45,206 nt of DNA from JBOGCH01 sp051656645 (GTDB taxonomy: Bacteria > Bacteroidota > Bacteroidia > Bacteroidales > Marinifilaceae): the NCBI GenBank assembly GCA_051656645.1, contig JBOGCH010000016.1:1-45206 (forward strand), read 5' to 3'. The position numbers were made by a program, and so were the translations under genes. Under the pieces are notes generated by a model. The model searched no databases, had not been told where the DNA came from, and worked only from the letters and a program-made list of their open reading frames with translations. Positions 27,671 through 35,678 of the stretch are shown piece by piece (position 1 is the stretch's first letter; every line of letters starts with the position of its first letter).

Positions 27671-27799
27671 CTAATAATGCACTATTATGTTTATTTAATC
27701 TTTAGAGTTAGCATAGATATATATGTTTAACTCTAGGAAAGTATTATTGTATCCCAATAATACATATCATTTAGTATCGAATTATTAAAGTCAAAGTAC

Positions 27800-28306
27800 A
27801 TGAAAACACAAATAGAATTACCTTCAAATAGGGTTCATCAAAAAACAAATATCTCGAAATTAATTGCAAATATAGCTATATGTCTACTCTCAATATTTGT
27901 ATTGTATTACATAAATACCTCAACTATTGATAACACCGGAGCAACATATATGTTCCTGGCCTTTGCCAGCATTGTTGGATTAGTTGTTGGAATTTGCAAC
28001 ATATTTACCGCTCCGAAATTAATGGTATACACTCCCACAAATAGCAAGATACACATTTACCACTTTGAGTTTGGAATAAATGATTACGCCAAAACAAAGG
28101 AGATATTAAACACAGGAAATCTTCATGATTTGTTACAGCTTGAAAAGTCCGACGGATTAAGTATCCGCCTAGAAATAGCAATATCCAATGATGAACAGCT
28201 TGTTGCCTATCAATACTTTAAATATATTCCTTACGAATATGTTCCCGACTCAGATATCATTTATCTGGATTGGAAAACGGCAAAATTGTTTTGTGGAGTA
28301 AAATAG
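27800..28306 (+). CDS. Hypothetical membrane protein with two N-terminal helices
   Basis: 168 residues, not recognised. Two hydrophobic segments (about residues 22-42 and 51-71) are followed by a soluble domain of about 95 residues rich in Tyr, Asp and Ile (YHFEFGINDYAKT; FKYIPYEYVPDSD). The layout suggests an inner-membrane protein with a cytoplasmic domain. A GC-neutral codon pattern like its neighbours and an uninterrupted frame support a real gene. It ends five bases before the 30-bp inverted repeat, which may stabilise its mRNA or act as its end signal. Confidence 0.6.
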   Translation: MKTQIELPSNRVHQKTNISKLIANIAICLLSIFVLYYINTSTIDNTGATYMFLAFASIVGLVVGICNIFTAPKLMVYTPTNSKIHIYHFEFGINDYAKTKEILNTGNLHDLLQLEKSDGLSIRLEIAISNDEQLVAYQYFKYIPYEYVPDSDIIYLDWKTAKLFCGVK

Positions 28307-28311
28307 CTAGA

Positions 28312-28375
28312 GACGTATATCAAAGCCTTAATTTCCGAATATAATTATTCGGAAATTAAGGCTTTGATATACGTC
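28312..28375. repeat. Perfect 30-bp inverted repeat
   Basis: Bases 28312-28341 are exactly complementary to 28346-28375 with a 4-base loop TAAT. Neither side has the T run of a normal terminator. It could be a strong non-canonical terminator, an mRNA-stabilising stem or a small mobile-element remnant. The rest of the gene-free stretch to 28633 shows no other clear structure apart from the start of a duplicated segment at 28538. Confidence 0.85.
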
Positions 28376-28537
28376 CTCGAAATAATAATCCAATTGCGCT
28401 TGTTTCTACAATAATTTTTTCATGTACCAAGCGCTAATACCGGCCTTGTACTAGAGAAAGTCAAATAAGTTTCCAAGATACACGCTCATCTATGCATTAT
28501 TATCATAAATGTGCGTTAATAGAACATTATAATACTC

Positions 28538-28753
28538 AAATCCATTGTCTATAACTTAACCTTGGAGGCACTTTTTAATGGAAATAGTGCCCAGTTTTTT
28601 GCATACATGAAATAAATTGCATACCTCCTTTTCTTATTTCTGAGAATTGGTTGCTTTCCTTTTTTCTTCTATTCGGAGGTTCCTTTCATAAGTTTCAAAA
28701 TCTTCATACGCAGCATCATCCATAAACAATTGCCCATCTTTTGCTCGCACATG
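28538..28753. repeat. Copy 1 of a partial tandem duplication (3' end of the exported-protein gene)
   Basis: This segment covers the last 40 codons of the 28634-29392 gene and about 95 bases after its stop. It matches 29412-29604 closely, including the shared AAATCCATTG start, the TTATTTCTGAGAATTGGTTGC block and the TTCGGAGGTTCCTTTCATAAG block, with scattered substitutions and small indels. Confidence 0.75.
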
Positions 28754-29392
28754 GACTTTACAATCCTCTCCCATTGCTTGAAAAAATAGTGTATCATTCC
28801 TCAATTTATAGGGAGACGTTGCTGCTTGGTCAACAAAGTAAATAGTGGAGTCATTAATAGCAAAATCTGCACAAGTTACATTCGCATCATCAACGCCTTT
28901 TCTTATCCATACTCCTTTTATTTGTTGCGCTAAACTAGTATTGGTAGGAGTAAAACTCCAAGGACGTTTGCGCATGATAGTCGTTTCGATCGTGTCCAAC
29001 TTATACGCCCAGTCACAGACCTTACCATAAATTACGGCCTGAATAAATAACGAGTCCTTTTTTATCTGATATTTTCCTAAAAATACGTCGCCGTCAATAT
29101 CGAAGGATAAGCTATTATTATCTTTTAGAAATACATTAATATACATTGGAAGGTCGTATTTTGAATCGGAAAGACTTCCCGATAAAGAGAAAGATATTGA
29201 TCCATTATCTCTCCCTTTCCAATATGTAATAAAAAGGTTGGTATCGGCTACTGTGATTGGAAGTTCGTACTCAGACAATATTTTCCACATAGGATAAGCT
29301 TTGTTTATGTCTGCGAGCTTAGTTTGTGCTTGTACGGAATGGTTACACCATAGTAAACCAATAAGTAATGTAAGTAGAAGTTTCTTTTTCAT
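28634..29392 (-). CDS. Exported protein of unknown function
   Basis: 252 residues with a signal peptide (MKKKLLLTLLIGLLW... ending VQAQ, cut near 23). The mature part has two similar-looking beta-rich halves with short motifs of the type DSLFIQAVIYGK and DTLFFQAMGEDC, suggesting two lipocalin-like sheets, but no family is recognised. The C-terminus is a charged helix (RNLRIEEKRKATNSQK). A decayed partial copy of the same gene lies immediately upstream at 29480-29740, so the locus has undergone tandem duplication. No promoter or terminator could be assigned with confidence. Confidence 0.7.
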   Translation of the reverse strand: MKKKLLLTLLIGLLWCNHSVQAQTKLADINKAYPMWKILSEYELPITVADTNLFITYWKGRDNGSISFSLSGSLSDSKYDLPMYINVFLKDNNSLSFDIDGDVFLGKYQIKKDSLFIQAVIYGKVCDWAYKLDTIETTIMRKRPWSFTPTNTSLAQQIKGVWIRKGVDDANVTCADFAINDSTIYFVDQAATSPYKLRNDTLFFQAMGEDCKVHVRAKDGQLFMDDAAYEDFETYERNLRIEEKRKATNSQK

Positions 29393-29411
29393 ACGTAAAT
29401 TATTAATTTTT

Positions 29412-29604
29412 TAAATCCATTGCCTAGAACTTTACCTTGAATGCCCTTTTAAATGGAATAAATTGCATACATCCTCTTCTTATTTCTGAGAATTGGTTGC
29501 TTTTCTTTTTTCTTCTATTCGGAGGTTCCTTTCATAAGTTCTAAAATTTCCAAATTCAATATCGCCCATAAACAATTGTCCATCTTTTGCTCGGATAGGG
29601 AGTT
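29412..29604. repeat. Copy 2 of the partial tandem duplication
   Basis: Matches 28538-28753 through the 3' end and downstream flank of the exported-protein gene. It lies upstream of the intact gene in the minus-strand sense and contains the pseudogene tail. Confidence 0.75.
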
Positions 29605-29740
29605 GTGTTTCTTTATCAAATGCTATATAATATGTTATTCAGTACAAAGGGACTGACGTTACCGTTTCAGTAAAAATATTATTGAGTCCGATATTGCAAA
29701 ATTTGCGTACATCACCTTCGTAGTGTTTATAGTTTGTCTA
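29480..29740 (-). pseudogene. Decayed paralogue of the exported protein (C-terminal remnant)
   Basis: Read on the minus strand, this stretch gives IRAKDGQLFMGDIEFGNFR then TYERNLRIEEKRKATNSQK and a TAA at 29480, nearly identical to the end of the intact neighbour (VRAKDGQLFMDDAAYEDFE then TYERNLRIEEKRKATNSQK). Further upstream similarity fades (GDVRKFCNIGLNNIFTETVT against NVTCADFAINDSTIYFVDQA) and in-frame stops occur (a TGA just after VPLY and a TAG before TNYKHYEG). The N-terminal two thirds, including the signal peptide, are missing. Confidence 0.75.
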
Positions 29741-29860
29741 ATTTGTGTAAATATATGAAAATAAATTCTATTTCGAATCTATTGCTTTTATATACCACTA
29801 AATTTAAAACAGTACAAGACGAGTGTAAAATGATACATACGATAAAGGCGGTCTAGGGTA

Positions 29861-29931
29861 TCTATATCCTATCTATATCCCAACTATATCCCAACTATAT
29901 CCCATCTATATCTCTTGGGGGTATAGATGGG
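29861..29931. repeat. Tandem 11-bp units with a G-rich turn (element B)
   Basis: Five consecutive 11-bp units (TCTATATCCTA, TCTATATCCCA, ACTATATCCCA twice, TCTATATCTCT; 29861-29915) are followed by TGGGGG and reverse-complement units (GGGGTATAGAT, GGGGTATGTGA). CCCATCTATA (29901-29910) pairs with TATAGATGGG (29922-29931). Same unit length and the same CTTGGGGG/ATTGGGGG turn as element A at 13282, but a different unit sequence. The remainder of the gap from 29741 to 30114 holds nothing else I can name. Confidence 0.8.
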
Positions 29932-30114
29932 GTATGTGAGATGAAAAGTTAGAACTCTTAGAATGGGGTACAATTGGGGATAAAATGGTTTGTTTACTAG
30001 TACCTTAGTAAATTACTGAACGAGTATTAGGAGCAAATGAGATGTTGTATGCGCTATTGTGTTGCTTTTTGAGAAGAATGTATTGTAATTTTACCGGAAG
30101 ATATGTTCCTTGAG

Positions 30115-30147
30115 TTTGGGACATTGGGCAAGCATTTGCTATATTTG
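30115..30147 (+). promoter_or_regulatory. Bacteroidota-type promoter of the pepT operon
   Basis: TTTG (30115-30118), 21-bp spacer, TATATTTG (30140-30147). Lies 38 bases before the pepT ATG. Confidence 0.6.
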
Positions 30148-30185
30148 TAAATCAATGAAATAATTTTTAAAAACAATATAACGTG

Positions 30186-31403
30186 ATGAATACATTGCAA
30201 GACAGATTCTTACATTATGTAAGCTTTGATACACAGAGTGATCCAAAATCAGATACTTATCCCTCAACGGCAAAACAATTAACTTTATTGAATGCACTTG
30301 TGGAGGAGATGTTCCATATGGGGTTAACCAATGTGGAAATTGATGAAAACGGATATGCGATGGGAACAGTGCCCGCTAGTGAAGGACTAGAGGATATTCC
30401 CACAATAGGTTTTATTGCTCATGTTGATACGGCGCCGGACATGAGTGGTAAGAATGTAAAACCTCAGATTATAGAAAATTACAATGGTGAAGATATTGTA
30501 TTGAATCCTGAGGTGACAATGTCTGTGAGTTACTTTCCTGAATTGGTAGGACTAAAAGGACATACACTTATAACTACTGACGGAACCACTTTGTTGGGAG
30601 CTGATGATAAGGCCGGAGTTGCAGAGATAATGACGGCAGCGCAATATTTAATGGAACACCCTGAGGTAAAGCATGGGCCTATTCGTATTGGCTTTACGCC
30701 CGATGAAGAGGTGGGACGTGGCGTAGATTATTTTAATGTTGAGAAGTTTGGCGCTAAATTCGCATATACGGTTGATGGTGGCATTGAAGGAGAGCTAGAG
30801 TATGAAAATTTTAATGCAGCTGGAGCAACGATTACGATTAAAGGACGAAATATACATCCCGGATATGCCAAGGACAAAATGGTAAATGCTTTGCAAGTGG
30901 CAATGCGCTTAAATGAAATGTTACCTACTGTTGAACGTCCGGAACATACCACTGGCTATGAGGGATTTTATCATTTAACGCATGTGGAGGGAGCTGTTGA
31001 ACAGGCTACAATGGAATATATTATCAGAGATCATGATAGAGCTAAGTTTGAACAGAAGAAGAAATTCTTAGAAGAGGTTGTTGCACTACTTTCCATTCAG
31101 TATGGATCGATTATTGAACTGGATGTTAAGGATCAGTATTATAATATGCGTGAAATGGTGGAGCCACATCCTGAAGTAATTGATAAGGCTTTTCGCGCAA
31201 TGGAATTGGCTGGAGTAACACCTATTGTACGTCCAATTAGAGGGGGAACGGATGGTTCTAGATTGTCTTATATGGGATTACCTTGCCCTAACTTGTTTAC
31301 AGGTGGTATGAACTTCCACGGACGTTATGAATATGTCTCCTTAACTTCAATGAAAAAAGCAGTGGAAACTATTGTGAACATTGCAAAACTTTGGGCTGAA
31401 TAG
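30186..31403 (+). CDS. pepT: Peptidase T (tripeptide aminopeptidase)
   Basis: 405 residues, M20 family. The metal site motifs are present: GFIAHVDTAPD near residue 80 (His, Asp), LLGADDKAG near 140 (bridging Asp), FTPDEEVGRG near 172 (catalytic Glu and metal Glu), VDGG near 198 and the C-terminal FTGGMNFHGRYE with the last His. The dimerisation domain (about 208-320) includes GRNIHPGYAKDKMVNA. It is a cytoplasmic zinc enzyme releasing the N-terminal residue of tripeptides. A GTG directly before the ATG would add one residue; the ATG is preferred. It heads an operon with bioD (2-base gap) and a U32 peptidase-like gene (3-base gap). Confidence 0.95.
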   Translation: MNTLQDRFLHYVSFDTQSDPKSDTYPSTAKQLTLLNALVEEMFHMGLTNVEIDENGYAMGTVPASEGLEDIPTIGFIAHVDTAPDMSGKNVKPQIIENYNGEDIVLNPEVTMSVSYFPELVGLKGHTLITTDGTTLLGADDKAGVAEIMTAAQYLMEHPEVKHGPIRIGFTPDEEVGRGVDYFNVEKFGAKFAYTVDGGIEGELEYENFNAAGATITIKGRNIHPGYAKDKMVNALQVAMRLNEMLPTVERPEHTTGYEGFYHLTHVEGAVEQATMEYIIRDHDRAKFEQKKKFLEEVVALLSIQYGSIIELDVKDQYYNMREMVEPHPEVIDKAFRAMELAGVTPIVRPIRGGTDGSRLSYMGLPCPNLFTGGMNFHGRYEYVSLTSMKKAVETIVNIAKLWAE

Positions 31404-31405
31404 TA

Positions 31406-32077
31406 ATGAAGAAAGTTTATTTTATAAGTGGTATAGACACCGACGCCGGTAAGTCAATAGCCACAGGTATAATGGCACGTACTTTACTTAAAAACGGGGT
31501 GCGCGTAATAACCCAAAAGTTTATTCAGACCGGTTGTCAAGGTATTGCCGAAGATATTTTAACGCATAGGACGTTAATGGGCATTGAACCCACGCCTGAG
31601 GATGAGGCCGGAATTACGTGCCCTTATGTGATGAGCTATCCGGCTTCTCCGCATTTGGCTGCCGAGATTGATAATGTGACAATAAATTTGGCACGTATTG
31701 ACGATGCAACAGCCCATTTAGTAAATGTGTATGATGTAGTGCTTTTAGAAGGGGCTGGCGGATTATGCGTACCGGTAAATAGACAATATAATACGATTGA
31801 TTATATCACGGATAAGGGATATCCTTTAATATTGGTTACCTCTTCAAAGTTAGGCAGTATAAACCATACATTAATGAGTTTGGAGTTATGCAAAACTAGA
31901 GGGATAGAGGTTAGTCATGTTATATATAATCACTTCCCAAATAATAGTGATATTATAACAAAGGATACTATTACTGTGATACAGGATTATTTAAAAGAGA
32001 ATTTCCCGGAAACGAAACTTTTGGAATTACCGGTAATTGAGGAGAACGATGTTGCTGAATTAAATATATTGGCATAA
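31406..32077 (+). CDS. bioD: Dethiobiotin synthetase BioD
   Basis: 223 residues with the P-loop variant GIDTDAGKS (residues 9-17), an early Lys/Thr pair (TQKFIQTGCQ) for the diaminopelargonate substrate, and the LLEGAGGLCVPV motif near residue 113. It closes the ureido ring of dethiobiotin from 7,8-diaminononanoate, CO2 and ATP, the penultimate step of biotin synthesis. It is slightly divergent at the P-loop (Ser for the usual Thr). None of the other biotin genes (bioA, bioB, bioF) is in the window; it is embedded in a pepT-U32 operon instead, so the pathway must be dispersed or the gene inherited separately. Confidence 0.92.
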   Translation: MKKVYFISGIDTDAGKSIATGIMARTLLKNGVRVITQKFIQTGCQGIAEDILTHRTLMGIEPTPEDEAGITCPYVMSYPASPHLAAEIDNVTINLARIDDATAHLVNVYDVVLLEGAGGLCVPVNRQYNTIDYITDKGYPLILVTSSKLGSINHTLMSLELCKTRGIEVSHVIYNHFPNNSDIITKDTITVIQDYLKENFPETKLLELPVIEENDVAELNILA

Positions 32078-32080
32078 CAC

Positions 32081-33877
32081 ATGAGGAGAGTGGAACTATT
32101 AGCTCCGGCAAAGAACATGGAGATTGCGATAGCCGCAATAACAAATGGCGCCGACGCTGTATATATTGGTGCGCCTGCTTTTGGCGCACGACAGGCTGCA
32201 GGAAATACACTGGATGATATTTCCTCTGTGGTGGACTATGCGCACAGATACTATTGCAAGGTTTTTGTGACGTTTAATACAATACTTTTTGATACGGAAC
32301 TTGAGTCTGCTGAACGGATGATTTGGGATTTGTATAACATAGGTGTAGATGCCCTTATTGTTCAGGATTTGGGTGTGTTGCGCATGAAATTGCCACCAAT
32401 AGCATTGCATGCGAGCACACAAATGCATAATTATGATATTGAACGTATAAAGTTTTTAGACCAACTGGGATTTACTCGTATAGTTTTGGCTAGAGAATTA
32501 ACAATGGCACAAATACGCGAGATACGTGCAGCGGTAAAAGCCGAGTTAGAGGTCTTTATACACGGAGCGTTGTGTGTGAGCTTGAGTGGCCAATGTTATT
32601 TGTCTCATCACATGTCGGGGCGTTCTGCTAATAGAGGAGAGTGTGCGCAGCCTTGTCGTCAAAGATGGAATGTTGAGGATGCAGACGGGAAAAAAATATT
32701 GAGTAATGAACATATTCTTTCTTTAAAGGATATGAACCAAACGGATTATATTGCCGAATTGGTAAATATAGGTGTTGACTCACTAAAAATTGAAGGCCGA
32801 CTGAAGGATGAAAATTATGTTGTTAATGTTGTGAGGCACTATGCAACGCATTTGGACAAGATAGGTGCTCACAGAGCTGCTTCGGGCGAAACTGTAACTA
32901 CTTTCATGCCCGACATTGAACGTAGTTTTAATCGTGGGTATACTAATTACTTTGCCTCCGGACAAAAGAGTTCGGGTATGGTAAATAGGTTAACGCCTAA
33001 GGCTACCGGTAAGAAAATTGGGAAGGTGATTAAAGTTGTCGGCAAAATCATGCAATTAGAAAGTACCGAGGAAGTACACAATGGCGATGGTCTATGTTAT
33101 TTTGATAAGGGAGAACTAAAAGGGATACGCGTAAACATTGTTCGAGGTGATAACATTGAGTGTAACGAGATGCTAATGCTAAAGCCGGGAACGGAAGTGT
33201 ACAGAAATTACGATCACCAATTTGTTGAGCAGATAAAGAAACTAAAATCACGTAGAGTAATTGATGTTGACATAACATTGTTTAACGATGGCGATTTTCT
33301 AGTGGCGCATGCAGAGGATTGTGATGGAAATCAGGCAACAGTAATGTCAGATAGTAATTTTGAAACTGCACAGAATGAAAAGCAACGTGAGCGAATGGAG
33401 CAGCAAATGTCAAAAACAGGCGATACGTTTTATAGATGCGTAAACTCCATCTATCAAGGGGATGTAGTCCTTTTTGTTCCTATGGCTCAGTTGAATGAAT
33501 TGCGACGTAAACTGCTGGATGCCTTGACTGAAGTAAGATTAGTTAACCGACCTGTTGAGCCATTGTTTGTTGAAAATGTTCATGTTACTTATCCATTACA
33601 AAATGATTGGAAACTAAATATTTCTAATAGGCTTGCTAAGCAGTTTTATATGGATCATGGTGTTGATACGCCTGAAATGAGTTTTGAAACTTCCGCGCAA
33701 AAGAGTAAGACCGAATTAATGCACACGCGCTACTGTATTTTAAAAGAGATTGGGCAGTGTTTAAAAGAAAAAAGCATATCGAAATTAAAACAGCCGCTCT
33801 ATTTGACAAACGATAAGCATCGCTTCCGTTTGGATTTTGATTGTAAGCGTTGTTTTATGAAAATTATAAAAGAGTAG
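32081..33877 (+). CDS. U32-family peptidase-like RNA hydroxylation protein (RlhA/TrhP type)
   Basis: 598 residues. The N-terminal TIM-barrel-like U32 domain starts VELLAPAKNMEIAIAAITNG and contains the family signature EVFIHGALCVSLSGQCYLS near residue 160 and four Cys (CVSLSGQC, GECAQPC), likely for an iron-sulfur cluster. SLKIEGRLKDENY follows near 246. A long C-terminal region (about 330-598) corresponds to the DUF3656-type extension, ending in DFDCKRCFMKI with two more Cys. Experimentally studied U32 proteins RlhA and TrhO/TrhP-type enzymes hydroxylate 23S rRNA or tRNA rather than cleave peptides, so an RNA-modifying role is likelier than proteolysis; which RNA is not known. Last gene of the pepT operon. 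Confidence 0.87.
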   Translation: MRRVELLAPAKNMEIAIAAITNGADAVYIGAPAFGARQAAGNTLDDISSVVDYAHRYYCKVFVTFNTILFDTELESAERMIWDLYNIGVDALIVQDLGVLRMKLPPIALHASTQMHNYDIERIKFLDQLGFTRIVLARELTMAQIREIRAAVKAELEVFIHGALCVSLSGQCYLSHHMSGRSANRGECAQPCRQRWNVEDADGKKILSNEHILSLKDMNQTDYIAELVNIGVDSLKIEGRLKDENYVVNVVRHYATHLDKIGAHRAASGETVTTFMPDIERSFNRGYTNYFASGQKSSGMVNRLTPKATGKKIGKVIKVVGKIMQLESTEEVHNGDGLCYFDKGELKGIRVNIVRGDNIECNEMLMLKPGTEVYRNYDHQFVEQIKKLKSRRVIDVDITLFNDGDFLVAHAEDCDGNQATVMSDSNFETAQNEKQRERMEQQMSKTGDTFYRCVNSIYQGDVVLFVPMAQLNELRRKLLDALTEVRLVNRPVEPLFVENVHVTYPLQNDWKLNISNRLAKQFYMDHGVDTPEMSFETSAQKSKTELMHTRYCILKEIGQCLKEKSISKLKQPLYLTNDKHRFRLDFDCKRCFMKIIKE

Positions 33878-33917
33878 TAGATTACAGCTGTAAGCTAAGC
33901 TCTAATTAGTTTTTAGG

Positions 33918-33960
33918 CTGCATGGTGTATACTTAGGTTGCACCATGCAGTTGTTTTTTT
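33918..33960 (+). terminator. Intrinsic terminator of the pepT-bioD-U32 operon
   Basis: CTGCATGGTG (33918-33927) pairs with CACCATGCAG (33941-33950), followed by TTGTTTTTTT. It lies 40 bases after the U32 stop. Confidence 0.88.
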
Positions 33961-33979
33961 GGGGGTTTGGTAAGTAGAA

Positions 33980-34393
33980 TTATGCTATTATGGTGGCAAG
34001 AATATTTCGGTTACCTCCATGATTGCGAAATTCGCAGAGATAGATACCTTGCCAAATGCCCATATTGAGCTCTCCATTTGTAATAGGTATGGTGACACTG
34101 CTCCCTATGATTGATGCTTTGGCATGCGCAGGCATATCGTCATCGCCCTCATAGGTATGAATATAATACGATTGGCGCTCCTTTACAAGGTTATTAAGAA
34201 TGGAGTTGAGATCGATTCTAACATCGGGATCGGCATTTTCATTAATAGTTAATGCCGCCGAGGTATGTTTAATGAAAAGATGCAACAATCCGGCTTGAGG
34301 TAATAGATGCTGTATACACTTAAATATTTCGGATGTAACAAGGTGGCAACCTCTATCTTTGGCTGATAATGTGAATTCAATTTGTGTTGTCAT
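33980..34393 (-). CDS. YjbQ/UPF0047 family protein
   Basis: 137 residues, full length for the YjbQ family. Key motifs are GLLHLFIKHTSAALTINEN near residue 55 with the conserved His-Thr-Ser, DMPAHAKASIIGSS near 105 and GIWQGIYLCEFRNHGG near 113. Members form trimers, and some were shown to have weak thiamine-phosphate synthase activity, but the physiological role is not settled. Cytoplasmic. Divergent from the small Cys-rich gene at 34456, with 62 bases between the two start codons. Confidence 0.9.
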   Translation of the reverse strand: MTTQIEFTLSAKDRGCHLVTSEIFKCIQHLLPQAGLLHLFIKHTSAALTINENADPDVRIDLNSILNNLVKERQSYYIHTYEGDDDMPAHAKASIIGSSVTIPITNGELNMGIWQGIYLCEFRNHGGNRNILATIIA

Positions 34394-34455
34394 GTGTAAA
34401 AAATATTTACTTTAGCACCGTAAAGATAAGGACTAACTTTTAAACACTGATATTT

Positions 34456-34608
34456 ATGAATAAGAAACATGCCTGTGAGAGTTGTGCATTTAGAAAGCGC
34501 GCAGAACGAAAGCCAAATTCTATTTTGGGCCGTATATGGCAATGGCACACTCGGTTTTGTCCGGGATGGAAGGCTTATCAAAAAAGCTTACCACAACAAG
34601 ATAAATAA
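34456..34608 (+). CDS. Small conserved-looking Cys/His protein (50 residues)
   Basis: ATG at 34456, TAA at 34606-34608. The product begins MNKKHACESCAFRKRAERKP and continues SILGRIWQWHTRFCPGW. A CxxC pair (Cys7, Cys10) with His5, and a downstream H-x3-C-P-G-W (His31, Cys35) could bind a metal such as zinc; the protein is basic and Trp-rich. I recall similar short C-E-S-C...W-x-W-H...C-P-G-W proteins in other Bacteroidota, always hypothetical, but this was not checked. Function is unknown. Confidence 0.7.
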   Translation: MNKKHACESCAFRKRAERKPNSILGRIWQWHTRFCPGWKAYQKSLPQQDK

Positions 34609-34694
34609 CAAGCTATCGGGTTGCGTAACAATGTGTTGAATGTTGTTAAGCTTAAAAAAAGGATACAAAATTAAAGTACCAAGTAAAATTTAAT

Positions 34695-34702
34695 TATCTT
34701 TG
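34695..34702 (+). promoter_or_regulatory. Probable -7 box of the fabG promoter
   Basis: TATCTTTG fits TAnnTTTG about 90 bases before the fabG ATG. At 19-20 bp upstream only a degenerate -33 (TTAA) is seen. The rest of the leader (34703-34791) shows no stable hairpin. Confidence 0.4.
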
Positions 34703-34791
34703 GCACCAATATGTGCTGGGGATTTTCATTGATAGGATTGAATATTGATGAAAAGTGGAGAGCAATTATTAATTAAATAATAATATAGACA

Positions 34792-35538
34792 ATGAAATTA
34801 TTAGAAGGAAAAACAGCGATTATTACCGGTGCTTCAAGAGGTATTGGTAAAGCCGTTGCTATTGCTTTTGCAAAAGCCGGTGCTAATGTTGCATTTACTG
34901 ATTTAAAATACGACGAGCAAGCACAGGCTACAGAGAAAGAGATTGCTGAGTACGGTGTTCAAGCTAAAGGATATGCGTCAAACGCTGCTAGCTACTCTGA
35001 GACATTAGAAGTTGTTGACCAAATTATTAAAGACTTTGGTCGTGTAGATATTTTAGTAAACAACGCAGGTATCACTAAAGATACATTATTAATGCGTATG
35101 ACAGAGGAACAATGGGATGCTGTGATCAATGTAAACCTTAAATCTGTATTCAACTTTACTAAAGCGGTTCAGCCTACAATGTTGAAACAAAAACAAGGTT
35201 CTATTATCAATATGAGCTCTGTTGTAGGTGTTAGTGGTAACGCAGGACAGTCTAACTACTCAGCTTCTAAAGCGGGTATTATTGGATTTACAAAAAGTAT
35301 TGCTAAGGAATTAGGATCTCGTAATATCCGTTCAAATGCAATTGCTCCGGGATTCATTATTACTGAAATGACTGGTCAACTTCCTGAAGATGTACGTAAA
35401 GAATGGGCTGCAAAGATTCCATTGAAACGTGGAGGAACGCCAGAGGATATCGCTGATGTATGTGTATTCTTAGGCTCGGAAATGTCTCGTTACGTAACTG
35501 GACAAGTATTCCATGTTTGTGGTGGTATGAATATGTAA
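34792..35538 (+). CDS. fabG: 3-oxoacyl-[acyl-carrier-protein] reductase FabG
   Basis: 248 residues, short-chain dehydrogenase/reductase fold. Cofactor motif TGASRGIG (12-19), NNAG near residue 88, and the catalytic Ser143, Tyr156 and Lys160 are in place; IAPGFIITEMT near 185 is typical of FabG. It reduces 3-oxoacyl-ACP with NADPH in fatty-acid elongation, in the cytoplasm. Its codon use looks more strongly biased (repeated GCT, GGT, AAC, CGT choices) than its neighbours, in line with high expression. It is a single-gene unit with its own terminator. SDR specificity is hard to read from sequence, so another reductase remains possible. Confidence 0.88.
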   Translation: MKLLEGKTAIITGASRGIGKAVAIAFAKAGANVAFTDLKYDEQAQATEKEIAEYGVQAKGYASNAASYSETLEVVDQIIKDFGRVDILVNNAGITKDTLLMRMTEEQWDAVINVNLKSVFNFTKAVQPTMLKQKQGSIINMSSVVGVSGNAGQSNYSASKAGIIGFTKSIAKELGSRNIRSNAIAPGFIITEMTGQLPEDVRKEWAAKIPLKRGGTPEDIADVCVFLGSEMSRYVTGQVFHVCGGMNM

Positions 35539-35560
35539 TAAATATATATTTATATACTGA

Positions 35561-35591
35561 CGAGGGATGTTTAAACATCCCTCGTTTTTTT
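35561..35591 (+). terminator. Intrinsic terminator of fabG
   Basis: The self-complementary stretch 35561-35584 (CGAGGGATGTTT/AAACATCCCTCG) gives a long stem followed by seven T. It starts 22 bases after the fabG stop. Confidence 0.92.
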
Positions 35592-35678
35592 ATGCCAACA
35601 ATTAGGCAAGGGGATTGTATAGACTAAAAAAAGTGTATATTTAACCATAATTTTAAATCAGACTAAAACACACCTATT

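Noticed and set aside
28312..28375. Classical Rho-independent terminator
   Set aside because: No T run follows the stem on either strand; reported instead as an inverted repeat of unknown role.
34390..34581. 63-residue minus-strand frame near YjbQ
   Set aside because: It is the antisense of the 50-residue Cys/His protein, which has a far more convincing residue pattern.
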